Part shown: positions 56,042 through 64,000 of the stretch, piece after piece
Position numbering within the stretch: position 1 is the stretch's first letter
Layout of the letters: every line of letters starts with the position of its first letter
NCBI RefSeq assembly: GCF_001548095.1
Contig: NZ_AP014815.1
Span: forward strand, 3,471,656-3,535,655
Source of the DNA: Geminocystis sp. NIES-3708
Lineage (GTDB): Bacteria; Cyanobacteriota; Cyanobacteriia; Cyanobacteriales; Cyanobacteriaceae
Length of the DNA: 64,000 nucleotides
Direction of reading: 5' to 3'
Notes under the pieces: generated by a model
The model's input: the letters and a program-made list of their open reading frames with translations, nothing else
What the model was told of the DNA's origin: nothing
Databases searched by the model: none
Translations under genes and position numbers: made by a program

Positions 56042-57478
56042 ATGCCTATAATGCCTAACGATTTTGCTGTTTTAAATTATCCGAATAGTTTTAAAGAGTT
56101 AATTTTTTTACCAATTGAGAAAGAAAATCAAGAAAAAAATAATCATAATATTATTTCTATTACTCATACAATTGATCCCATTGATCCTTTAATTTTTCTC
56201 TCGGTTATGAAAGAAAAAAATCAAGTATCTTTCTATTGGGAAAATAAAAAAAAACAAGAAGCTATTGTCGCTATTGGAGCAATAAAAAGTTTAGAAGTTA
56301 ACAATAATATATCATTAGAAAATAAAGCAGAAATTAATCGTTTTCAACAATGTCAAGAGTTTATCAAAAATACTTTAAATAATATCAACTATCTCGATGA
56401 ATCTTTAAATAATATTTATCCTCATTTTTTTTCATATTTTACTTTTTTAAATAAATCTACTGATTATTATAAATCTTTTTCCTTAGCAACCATTTTTTTA
56501 CCTTATATACAATTATTTAAAAAACAAGATCTTTATACATTAACAATTAATACTTATAATAATCATCAAAAGATTAAGAAAATTAACACAGATATAAAAG
56601 ATAATTTTAGCAAGAAAATAATATTGAGTTATAAAGTAAAATCACATAAAAAAAATCTTTTAAAGTATAACTTAGAAGAATCACAATATCAGTCTTTTAT
56701 AAAAAAAGTTAATCAAGGATTAGATGCGATTAAAGCTAAAAAATTAACTAAAATTGTGGTAGCTCATGCCTTGGAAGTGAGAATAAACAATAATTTTAAT
56801 ATTATTAAATCTCTTGAAAATTTAAGGGCTAATCATCCTGACTGTTATATTTTTTCTATAGGTAATAAAGAGGAAGAAAATTTTATTGGAGCAAGTCCAG
56901 AAAGATTACTGTCTATCCAAGATAATCAATTAGTGAGTGATGCTTTAGCTGGTTCAGCACCTAGAGGAAAAACTGAAAAAGAAGATATAATAATTGGAGA
57001 CAATTTACTCAACAGTGAAAAAGAAAAAAGAGAACATAAAATAGTTAGTGATTTTATTTTTGAGCAATTATCAATTATCGGTTTAAATCCAAAACAAGCA
57101 TCTTTACAACTATTGAAATTATCTAATATTCAACATTTATGGACTCCTATTTATGCTCAAATTGTATCTAATATTAGTCCTCTTGAAATTATTAATAAAT
57201 TACATCCTACCCCAGCTGTAGCAGGAGATCCTATTAATATTGCTTGTAGAGAAATTGAATCTTCAGAAAATTTTGATCGTTCTTTATATGCTGCACCTAT
57301 TGGCTGGTTAGATACTCAAGGAAATTGTGAATTTATTGTAGGAATTAGATCGGCTTTAATTAAGGAAAATTCAGCTTGTTTATATGCTGGTGCGGGAATT
57401 GTAACGGGTTCAAAACCTGAACAAGAATTAACAGAAATTAAACTTAAATTTCAAGCACTTTTACAAGCATTAAGATAA
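56042..57478 (+). CDS. menF: Isochorismate synthase
   Basis: A 478-residue chorismate-using enzyme; start at ATG 56042 (TTG 33 bp earlier is unlikely, a second ATG lies at 56051). The last 260 residues hold the conserved core: LTKIVVAHALEVRIN (general-base Lys near the start), ENFIGASPERLLSI, AGSAPRGKTEKED, EHKIVSDFI and PTPAVAGDPINIACREI, ending with the metal-binding Glu in LTEIKLKF. It converts chorismate to isochorismate, the branch into phylloquinone. The N-terminal 200 residues are divergent and Asn/Lys-rich. It faces menA across a shared promoter region. Confidence 0.92.
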   Translation: MPIMPNDFAVLNYPNSFKELIFLPIEKENQEKNNHNIISITHTIDPIDPLIFLSVMKEKNQVSFYWENKKKQEAIVAIGAIKSLEVNNNISLENKAEINRFQQCQEFIKNTLNNINYLDESLNNIYPHFFSYFTFLNKSTDYYKSFSLATIFLPYIQLFKKQDLYTLTINTYNNHQKIKKINTDIKDNFSKKIILSYKVKSHKKNLLKYNLEESQYQSFIKKVNQGLDAIKAKKLTKIVVAHALEVRINNNFNIIKSLENLRANHPDCYIFSIGNKEEENFIGASPERLLSIQDNQLVSDALAGSAPRGKTEKEDIIIGDNLLNSEKEKREHKIVSDFIFEQLSIIGLNPKQASLQLLKLSNIQHLWTPIYAQIVSNISPLEIINKLHPTPAVAGDPINIACREIESSENFDRSLYAAPIGWLDTQGNCEFIVGIRSALIKENSACLYAGAGIVTGSKPEQELTEIKLKFQALLQALR

Positions 57479-57513
57479 TAAATAATCAAAAATTAATAAT
57501 TTATTTTAATTTG

Positions 57514-58128
57514 TTAAATATCAATCCACATAGGGCTATATTCAATTTCTGAATCGTTAATAAATGTAGTTTCTGAAAGTAGTTGATCTTTTAAATTATT
57601 ATTAGATATTTTCTCTTGATCTTTTACAAATTCATAGGAAGTATAATCGCTAATAATCGTTTGTATATTTAATGTGTTGACAGTTTTATCGTCATCTAAA
57701 ATTAAAGTTTTTTGTTTTTTATGAGTAAGATTCTCAAGAAAGAAATCTACTGTTTGTTGATGTAAAAAACCTTTCATTACTGCTAATTGACAAAACTTTA
57801 TTCCCAATTGTTTTTGTTGTTTTACAATAGTATTTATTTGATCTTCTGTTAATAATCCTGCTTGTTTAAAATATTGTCCAATGGGATATTGTTTTTCAGT
57901 ACGAATTATTTTTGGCTCAAAAAAAAGTTGCACTAAAAAATCAACAGTTTCTTGTTTTAACCAACCTCTTAAAGCTAAAATTTCTCCGATTTTTAACGTT
58001 AAAAATTGATTTTGATCTGCTAAGGCTAATTTTAATTGTGCAGAAGAAATTAAACCTGCTTCTTCTAAAATTTCTCCTGTCATTTTTTTCTGAAAGCTAT
58101 TCAATGGCGATGAAAGATTTTGGGACAT
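57514..58128 (-). CDS. Protein with two GspE-N-like/MshEN-like repeats
   Basis: A 204-residue soluble protein started at ATG 58128 (a TTG start would add 8 residues). Two repeats of about 65 residues: GEILEEAGLISSAQLKLALADQ...LRGWLKQETVDFLVQLF and GQYFKQAGLLTEDQINTIVKQQ...MKGFLHQQTVDFFLENL. This pattern is the GspE N-terminal/MshEN-like helical module, which in other proteins binds c-di-GMP or partner ATPases. The c-di-GMP Arg-rich signature is not evident. The last 60 residues are acidic and non-conserved. Function unknown; a link to pili or secretion is only suggested by the module. Confidence 0.7.
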   Translation of the reverse strand: MSQNLSSPLNSFQKKMTGEILEEAGLISSAQLKLALADQNQFLTLKIGEILALRGWLKQETVDFLVQLFFEPKIIRTEKQYPIGQYFKQAGLLTEDQINTIVKQQKQLGIKFCQLAVMKGFLHQQTVDFFLENLTHKKQKTLILDDDKTVNTLNIQTIISDYTSYEFVKDQEKISNNNLKDQLLSETTFINDSEIEYSPMWIDI

Positions 58129-58322
58129 AGGATTATTTATGAAATTATACAAAATAGATGCTCGAAAAATGAAACATTATTAGCGTTTATTATATTTGAA
58201 TTCAGAAGTTTTTATCAAAATTGATCAATAAATTTGAACAAATGTCTTTGTCAAAAAGTCAACAAAGGAGAAAGTAGATTCATCTTTGAATTAAGATATT
58301 TATTGACTTTGAATTATAAAAA

Positions 58323-60368
58323 ATGATGTTTAAATTTATTAGTAAAGATTTTTGGCAAAAATTAATTTCTATCCCTTTAGCAATGGCAGTTACTAGCCCC
58401 GCCGTCGCCGCAACCCCAAACAATCCAGTACAAATAGAAGAATGTGAGATTTTAGTGGTAGGTGCTGGATTAGCAGGAGCGGCAACTGCTTATGAAGCCT
58501 TATTAATGGGAAAAACAGTGTGTTTAACTGATATTACTGATTGGGTAGGAGGACAAATTTCTTCTCAGGGAACATCAGCATTAGATGAACGTAGTACACA
58601 GAGAAAAGAATTATTTTTTCCTCGTGGTTATTTAGAATTGAGAAATAATATTGAAAAATTTTATGGGAAATTAAATCCGGGACAATGTTGGGTAAGTGAT
58701 TCTTGTTTTTTACCTAAAGATGCCGATAAAATCCTCGAAAATCAGTTAAAAGATGCCGCAAAAAGAGGAAAAGGTAAATTAAAATGGTTTCCAAACACAG
58801 TGATCAAAGATTTAAAAATGGGAACTGTTGCTAATGGTGGCGCAGGAAAACAAATTATGGAGGCGATCGCCATTCAACATGAAGCTCAACCAAATACACC
58901 TCCTTTAAATACCGAACCGTTATCCCAAATAATAGAAGATGCTTATACTTATAAAGATTCTGCCAGACTTAAAAAAAAGGTGATAAAATTTACACCACCG
59001 AAAAACCCAAAAACAAAAGGAAAAACTAATTGGATAGTAGTAGAAGCCACAGAAACAGGTGAATTAATCGGTTTAACAGATGTACCTTATCGCTTAGGTA
59101 TCGATCCTCGTTCAGAATTAGAACCATCATCATCAAGTGCTACACAAGATCCTTATTGCACTCAAGGTTTTACTTATACTTTTGCGATGCAACAAACCGC
59201 TGAACCACAGCCACAACCGGAACCAAGTTTCTATAAACAGTATGAAGCATCTTATAGTTATGAATTAGAAAGATTAGCAGATTTTGATCTAGTTTATACT
59301 TATAGACGTATTTGGAAAGCCGAAGATAGCGAAACTACAACATTTAAAGGCATTAGCTTTACTAAACCCACCACAGGAGATATTTCTATGCAAAACTGGA
59401 CATGGGGTAACGATTATCGTCCGGGTACATCTAAAGATAATTTAATTTATACGAGAGAACAACTACAAAAAACTGGGCAATTAACCCCAGGTGGCTGGAT
59501 GGGAGGCTTACGTACAGAAACTCTGTTTAAAGGAGAACAAAATGCCTTGGGCTTCTATCATTGGTTAGTAGCAGGTACAACGGATTCCCAATTGGGAAAT
59601 GGAGTGAAAAAACCCAATCCTAATCAAAAATTATTAAAAGGTTTAGACTCTCCCATGGGTACAATGCACGGATTATCTAAATATCCTTATATGAGAGAAG
59701 GACGTAGAATTATTGGACGACCAAATTATGCTCATCCGAATGGTTTTATGGTTAATGAAATTGACATTTCTCGTCGTAATTATCGAGATGAATATTATAA
59801 AAAAACACTTACACCTGATCAATATCGCCGTTTACAAGCCTTATTATCGGGTTTAGAAGGATTTTCTGTGTTAAGTGGTGAAATTGCTCCTGATGAAGTC
59901 AAAAATCGTACTAGGTCAACGATTTACCCTGATTCTGTAGGTATTGGACATTATGCGATTGATTTTCACCCCTGTATGACCCAAAGTCCCCATGAGAAAC
60001 CGGGTAATACTGAAAGAAAAGGAGAAAGACGTGGACAAGGACAGGCTTATCCGTTTCAAATTCCCTTATCCGCTATGATTCCTCAAAAAATTGATAATAT
60101 GCTAGTAGCTGGAAAAAGTATTGCAACCAGTCATATAGCCGCCGCCGCTTATCGAGTACATTCTTTTGAATGGTCATCAGGAGCTGCAGTGGGTACGACA
60201 GCTTCTTTAGCTTTACAAAAAGGAATTCTACCCTATGAATTTACTGAAGGATTTGCCTTTAAAAATAAAAATTTACAGGAGTTAAAGGTAATTTTAGATA
60301 AAAATAATAATCCCACCAAATTTCCCAATACATCCATTTTTAACGATAATTGGGACGATTGGAGATAA
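58323..60368 (+). CDS. Exported FAD-dependent oxidoreductase (PF12831-like)
   Basis: A 681-residue flavoprotein. A signal peptide (MMFKFISKDFWQKLISIPLA, cleavage near AVAA) comes before the Rossmann motif ILVVGAGLAGAATAYEALLMG at about residue 45. The next segment VGGQISSQGTSALDE resembles FAD-dependent oxidoreductases of the PF12831 group. The C-terminal part ends with NMLVAGKSIATSHIAAAAYRVHS, which closes the FAD site. Residues 150-330 are a long middle region with no recognised motif. FAD proteins are normally exported folded via Tat, but the signal lacks a twin Arg; export route is therefore unclear. Confidence 0.82.
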   Translation: MMFKFISKDFWQKLISIPLAMAVTSPAVAATPNNPVQIEECEILVVGAGLAGAATAYEALLMGKTVCLTDITDWVGGQISSQGTSALDERSTQRKELFFPRGYLELRNNIEKFYGKLNPGQCWVSDSCFLPKDADKILENQLKDAAKRGKGKLKWFPNTVIKDLKMGTVANGGAGKQIMEAIAIQHEAQPNTPPLNTEPLSQIIEDAYTYKDSARLKKKVIKFTPPKNPKTKGKTNWIVVEATETGELIGLTDVPYRLGIDPRSELEPSSSSATQDPYCTQGFTYTFAMQQTAEPQPQPEPSFYKQYEASYSYELERLADFDLVYTYRRIWKAEDSETTTFKGISFTKPTTGDISMQNWTWGNDYRPGTSKDNLIYTREQLQKTGQLTPGGWMGGLRTETLFKGEQNALGFYHWLVAGTTDSQLGNGVKKPNPNQKLLKGLDSPMGTMHGLSKYPYMREGRRIIGRPNYAHPNGFMVNEIDISRRNYRDEYYKKTLTPDQYRRLQALLSGLEGFSVLSGEIAPDEVKNRTRSTIYPDSVGIGHYAIDFHPCMTQSPHEKPGNTERKGERRGQGQAYPFQIPLSAMIPQKIDNMLVAGKSIATSHIAAAAYRVHSFEWSSGAAVGTTASLALQKGILPYEFTEGFAFKNKNLQELKVILDKNNNPTKFPNTSIFNDNWDDWR

Positions 60369-60404
60369 CAATTAATAATTAATAATTAACAATTAACAAT
60401 TAAC
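60369..60404. repeat. Low-complexity AATTAAC heptamer repeat
   Basis: Tandem AATTAAT/AATTAAC units directly after the stop codon. Similar AT-rich short repeats occur at 13525-13565, 43302-43330, 44031-44050 and 44105-44125, always in intergenic DNA. Confidence 0.6.
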
Positions 60405-60424
60405 TCCTAGTTTTTCTGTGTTTT

Positions 60425-60535
60425 TTACTTAGATTCGCCTGAGAGTTTTAATAATAGAAAACCCCATGCTAAACCAACTAAAACAACGGTAAAGCAAAGA
60501 ATTGCACCGTTAAATAACATACTTTCAGCAGTCAT
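60425..60535 (-). CDS. petM: Cytochrome b6f subunit PetM
   Basis: A 36-residue single-TM subunit of cytochrome b6f: [10 protein letters not shown] followed by [26 protein letters not shown]. The MTAESML start and the GLAWGF core are characteristic of PetM. An ATG one codon upstream (60536-60538) is equally readable. It is on the same strand as urtB, 79 bp after it, but has its own separate role in electron transport. Confidence 0.93.
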   Translation of the reverse strand: MTAESMLFNGAILCFTVVLVGLAWGFLLLKLSGESK

Positions 60536-60614
60536 CATAATTATTATCCTGATTATTTATATTTTTTTATTACTTTATCAGATTTTAGTCTATTACTTAT
60601 TCCCTATTGCCTAA

Positions 60615-61781
60615 CTATAATTCAGCAGTACGACCTTTTTGAGGAAAAATACCAGAAGGTTTAATTTGTAAAAAGGCAATAATTATCACAAATACTAATA
60701 CTTTTGCCATACTGGTAGTAGCAAAGAAATTAATTATCTCGATTATTGGAGTTAAAGAATCTTGAGACATTAAAACTAAACTTAAACTACCAGACCCAAC
60801 AATATAAGTTACAATACCAATGGCTAAAGCAGCAATAATTGATCCGAGCAAGTTACCAACTCCTCCCACAACTACCACCATAAAAGTATCAACAATATAG
60901 TTTTGTCCTGTATTTGGACTTACTGAACCAATTAAGCTAATGGCGACACCAGCAATTCCGGCTAATCCAGAGCCGAGGGCAAATGTGAGAGCGTCAACAG
61001 TGGCGGTGGGAATTCCTAAACAAGAACTCATGGTACGGTTTTGAGTTACAGCTCTAATTTTTAATCCCCAATCGGAAGCATTTAAAAACCAATATACCGC
61101 TAGAATACAAAGGATGGTTAACACAATAATGAAAACCCTAGTCATTGGAAATTGAAAACCTCCCAATGGAATTCCTCCTCTTAACCAAGATGGTGCAGTG
61201 ACATCAACACTTCTGGCACTAAACCATGGTTTTGTTAAGGCTTGATTTCCCGAATTATTAATTAAAATTCCGGCAATAATGGCAATAGCACTAGATAAAG
61301 GTAAAGTAATGGAAAGAAATTTAGTACGAATTTGTTGCCAGTTTTGTTGACGGGATAAAAACCACATTGCACCAAAAAACATTACGGAAAATATGATTAA
61401 ACCAATCGTCATCGACCAATTTACACTTCTCACCAATTGACGGAGAATTAGACTAACTCCCCATGTAGCTAAAAGAGTTTCTAGTGGTCGTCCATAAAGA
61501 AAACGAATTACTCCCCGTTCCAATATTATTCCAGCGATGGCGGCAACAATAAAAGCGGCAGGAATAGCCACAAAAATATAAAAGTTAAACCAAGGTTCTC
61601 CTAAAGGCTTAAATAGATTTTGAACAACAAAAGTAGTATAAGCACCTAACATCATTAATTCACCGTGGGCTAAATTAATAACCCCCATCAATCCGAAGAC
61701 GATGGCTAATCCTAAAGCCGCAATTAATAAGACAGAGCCAATACTAATACCATTTAAAAACGCTTCTATCAGAGGTAACAT
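60615..61781 (-). CDS. urtB: Urea ABC transporter permease UrtB
   Basis: A 388-residue branched-chain-type ABC permease (LivH/UrtB). Ten hydrophobic segments are seen; key blocks are FGLMGVINLAHGELMMLGAYTT, YGRPLETLLATWGVSLIL, NRTMSSCLGIPTATVDAL, GSGLAGIAGVAISLIGSVSPN and the end KPSGIFPQKGRTAEL. The end and the insertion before GGIPLGGFQFP point to the urea type. UrtB works with UrtA, UrtC, UrtD and UrtE; none is adjacent, and dispersed urt genes are also known in Synechocystis. An amino-acid permease is the alternative. Confidence 0.85.
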   Translation of the reverse strand: MLPLIEAFLNGISIGSVLLIAALGLAIVFGLMGVINLAHGELMMLGAYTTFVVQNLFKPLGEPWFNFYIFVAIPAAFIVAAIAGIILERGVIRFLYGRPLETLLATWGVSLILRQLVRSVNWSMTIGLIIFSVMFFGAMWFLSRQQNWQQIRTKFLSITLPLSSAIAIIAGILINNSGNQALTKPWFSARSVDVTAPSWLRGGIPLGGFQFPMTRVFIIVLTILCILAVYWFLNASDWGLKIRAVTQNRTMSSCLGIPTATVDALTFALGSGLAGIAGVAISLIGSVSPNTGQNYIVDTFMVVVVGGVGNLLGSIIAALAIGIVTYIVGSGSLSLVLMSQDSLTPIIEIINFFATTSMAKVLVFVIIIAFLQIKPSGIFPQKGRTAEL

Positions 61782-61955
61782 TTTTTCATTTTAATTAATC
61801 TTCTGATGGATTATTACTTTTAATCAAGGTTTTGGTTGGTATCATCGATGACAATTAAGCTAAACTTCGACGGAAGAAAAATGATTATGATGAGACAAGT
61901 GGACACGGGAAAATTTTTTCAATACCCTTTTTTTGTTATACCCAGAGCTTAATTA

Positions 61956-63809
61956 TTATTTTTTCTCTTTTTTTAAACCGATAGGATAAGAAGGAGGTAT
62001 GCCTTTTAGGCGAATTATAGAGTTCATAACTTCTTTGACGATGGGTGCTGCTACCGTCGAACCGAAGGTATTTCCTCCTTTTGGTTCATCAACTACTGCA
62101 AGAATTACGTATTGGGGATCATCTGTGGGTAATATGGAAATAAAACTGGTAATTTTGGCATTAGCTTGGTATCTACCTCTACCATCGTGTTTTTGGGCAG
62201 TGCCTGTTTTTCCACCAATGTGATAACCATCAATTTGAGCGGCTTTTCCTGTGCCATTATCTACTACTGACTGCATCATTCTTACTACACTATTAGCGGA
62301 ACTTTCTTTAAACAGTTGTTTTATTTCCCGTTTTGGTATAGATTCTAATTCTCCATTTTGATTTATTAAACCTTCTACTACATGAGGTGTTACTAATTTT
62401 CCGCCGTTGGCTAGGGCTGCGTGTAATTGTACTAATTTAAGAGGGGTTAAAGATAATCCTTGTCCAAAAGCTGTCACGGCTGGTTCTATTTTTGTAGAAG
62501 TAAAGACTTCTTTCGGTTTTACATATCCTGTTGCTTCAAAAGGTAAATCTAAACCCATTAGTCTATCCATACCAAATTCTTGTAATCTTTCGTAATATCT
62601 TGAGCCACTAATTTTTTGGATTATATGAATCATGCCAGTATTGCTAGATACTTCTAGGATTTTAGTAACACTTACCCAACCTTGTCCACTTTTCGAAGCA
62701 TTAGCAATGGGCCAACCATCAATGACAACACTAGGTGAATCTAATACACTCGAATTAGAATTAATGACCCCTTCATCTAAGCCAATAGCGACATTCAGAG
62801 GTTTAAAAGTCGAGCCTGGCTCGTAGCTATCGGTAACAGTCCAATTTTTATATAAAGCAAAATCGTACAAAGAATATTGATTAGGATTATAAGTAGGTTC
62901 AGAAGCTAAGGCAACGATCGCCCCTGTATGAACATCCATAACGATTACAGCTCCTCTTTTAGCGTTAAATTTCTTAACTTGATTTTTCAACGCATCTCTA
63001 GCGGCTCGTTGTAATCTTAAATCTAAGGTTAATTTCAACTGAAGATCGTCTAATTCAATAATCCCATCAGGTAAAGATGCGGGGATAATTGCTCCTTGTC
63101 CATCTCTTTTAACCGTTAACATGGATTTCATTGCTACGCTGGAGACATCTCTTTCAATGAGTTTTTGTTGACTATATTCGATTCCTGCTTGTCCTAAATG
63201 TTCTGTATCGACATAACCAATAATATCAGCAAATAATTCTCCTTGAGGATAAAAACGAGCATAACGACGATGAAGATCGATTCCTTCTAATCCTAATTCT
63301 TTGATTTTATTACCTTGATCTTCACTTACGGTTTTATCTAATAAAACTCCTGATTTTTTGCTGTTTAATAGTTTTAAAATTTCATTTTTATCTCGATCAA
63401 CTAAAATATTGGCTAATTTCTCCGCTACAATGCTATTTTCTTCTGATAACATAATGGGATGAACATAGACTGTATAGACAACCTTATCCAGTGCAACGAT
63501 GTTTCCTCTACCATCAACTACAGAGCGGCGAGGAATATAAGGACGAAAATTATAGGTTTGTTGTTGTTTCGCTTTTTCACTTAACTCATCCCCTTGTTTT
63601 ATTTGTAATTGGTAAAGTCTAAATGCTAACCCTGTTGAACCTAAAACTAATACAAACCAAATAATCCCCAATCGAATCACAGAATCAAGATTAATAGATT
63701 TAATAGTTGATTTGTGATTTTTTTGGGAATTTTTGGGCACATTAAACCAACTTTTTACAGAAGTCGATTTTTTGATTAATTTATGTGAGTTAGGCTTAAA
63801 GACGTTCAT
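61956..63809 (-). CDS. ftsI: Penicillin-binding protein 2/FtsI transpeptidase
   Basis: A 617-residue class B PBP. A basic cytoplasmic tail of about 42 residues precedes a TM helix (43-66). The pedestal domain (about 85-255) and transpeptidase domain follow, with S333-x-x-K336 (STFK), S388-S389-N390, and KTG near 535 (GGKTGTAQ). FtsI makes septal peptidoglycan. The length matches cyanobacterial FtsI. The upstream gene ends 6 bp before the ATG, so the two are almost certainly cotranscribed. Confidence 0.93.
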   Translation of the reverse strand: MNVFKPNSHKLIKKSTSVKSWFNVPKNSQKNHKSTIKSINLDSVIRLGIIWFVLVLGSTGLAFRLYQLQIKQGDELSEKAKQQQTYNFRPYIPRRSVVDGRGNIVALDKVVYTVYVHPIMLSEENSIVAEKLANILVDRDKNEILKLLNSKKSGVLLDKTVSEDQGNKIKELGLEGIDLHRRYARFYPQGELFADIIGYVDTEHLGQAGIEYSQQKLIERDVSSVAMKSMLTVKRDGQGAIIPASLPDGIIELDDLQLKLTLDLRLQRAARDALKNQVKKFNAKRGAVIVMDVHTGAIVALASEPTYNPNQYSLYDFALYKNWTVTDSYEPGSTFKPLNVAIGLDEGVINSNSSVLDSPSVVIDGWPIANASKSGQGWVSVTKILEVSSNTGMIHIIQKISGSRYYERLQEFGMDRLMGLDLPFEATGYVKPKEVFTSTKIEPAVTAFGQGLSLTPLKLVQLHAALANGGKLVTPHVVEGLINQNGELESIPKREIKQLFKESSANSVVRMMQSVVDNGTGKAAQIDGYHIGGKTGTAQKHDGRGRYQANAKITSFISILPTDDPQYVILAVVDEPKGGNTFGSTVAAPIVKEVMNSIIRLKGIPPSYPIGLKKEKK

Positions 63810-63815
63810 CTTTGA

Positions 63816-64000
63816 TTAATATGCTATGGGGGAAATTTTTTCAATCTGTTTGGGTATCGGAGAATTAGATGGTTCTAATTCTATCGGTTTTGGGGTACTA
63901 TCAGGTAAGAAAATTGGTGGTTGAGTTGGATCTGGATTTACTAAACCCGAACCAGATTTCTTAGCGGATTCAGCTAACTGATTTTTGATAATTTCATCAG
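63816..64000 (-). CDS. 3' end of an unrecognised gene upstream of ftsI
   Basis: The last 61 codons of a gene running beyond the window. The tail is Pro/Ser-rich and disordered (NPDPTQPPIFLPDSTPKPIE) and ends KISPIAY, with stop at 63816-63818. Its position directly before ftsI is where FtsL-like or other division proteins usually lie, but the visible part shows no TM helix or family motif. The identity stays open. Confidence 0.6.
   Translation of the reverse strand, partial: DEIIKNQLAESAKKSGSGLVNPDPTQPPIFLPDSTPKPIELEPSNSPIPKQIEKISPIAY

Noticed and set aside
60369-60404. Tandem AATTAAC repeats as a possible CRISPR array
   Set aside because: Units are 7 bp and contiguous with no spacers; they are low-complexity DNA.
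60615-61781. A urea transporter operon
   Set aside because: Only urtB is present; neighbours are petM and ftsI.

Overview
The window is chromosomal DNA from a unicellular, phycobilisome-bearing cyanobacterium. Evidence seen in the sequence: photosystem I psaC, cytochrome b6f petM, the phycobilisome core gene apcF, a phylloquinone set (menA, menF, ubiE/menG), a cyanobacterial RNase E, and dnaE ending in the N-terminal half of the naturally split cyanobacterial DnaE intein. The palindrome GCGATCGC (HIP1) occurs at least 15 times although the DNA is very AT-rich (about one third GC by eye). Low GC and gene repertoire suggest a Geminocystis/Cyanobacterium/Synechocystis-type chroococcalean; the genus is an inference.

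Layout. 1-9.6 kb: the start of an unrecognised gene, an MscS-type channel, a glycine-oxidase-like flavoenzyme, a 2TM protein, a CAP-domain protein with C-terminal repeats, an SbcD-like nuclease, ComB, a cold-shock-type RRM protein, a DUF2470 protein and a TrmJ/TrmH methyltransferase. 9.7-21.6 kb: a serine hydrolase, glutamate-cysteine ligase, a DUF305 lipoprotein, an unrecognised membrane protein, dnaE-N with its split intein, a PH-domain protein, a MIF-like protein, an RluD-like synthase, a sugar nucleotidyltransferase, RidA and psaC. 21.6-31 kb: an 1.1 kb psaC-rne intergenic region with a probable long rne leader, rne, rnhB, a Deg/HtrA protease, apcF, an AbrB-family membrane protein, a 576 bp gene-free stretch with ncRNA-like features, and cobQ. 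31-38.5 kb: an LRR protein, an alpha/beta-hydrolase without its nucleophile, dnaG, an unknown gene, a PilT-family ATPase with a Pro-rich N-terminus, and ddl. 38.6-40.6 kb: the only clear mobile element, a tnpB-only IS200/IS605-type insertion inside a decayed Uma2 gene. 40.6-64 kb: DUF445, ubiE/menG, DUF4327-like, a Cys-repeat exported protein, moeB, speD, a 36-residue membrane protein, a [2Fe-2S] protein, an Eis-like acetyltransferase, NDH-2, a frameshifted gene, pdxH, folE, an SDR, accA, DUF29, the divergent menA/menF pair, an exported FAD protein, petM, urtB, ftsI and the 3' end of one more gene.

Genes working together: menF and menA (divergent, 117 bp apart) plus ubiE/menG make phylloquinone for photosystem I, whose FA/FB cluster protein is PsaC; petM belongs to the b6f complex and apcF to the phycobilisome core; dnaE-N and dnaG serve replication; rne and rnhB are neighbouring RNA-processing genes; ftsI and the truncated gene before it are probably one cell-wall/division operon. 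Most other genes are scattered single units, as is usual in cyanobacteria.

No CRISPR array, prophage, rRNA or tRNA was recognised. I found no convincing new multigene system. The best leads are a Cys-free TnpB without the usual RuvC-II glutamate, structured leader or trailer regions (NDH-2, speD, rne, 29.1-29.4 kb), an A8-run frameshift, and a pseudo-hydrolase.
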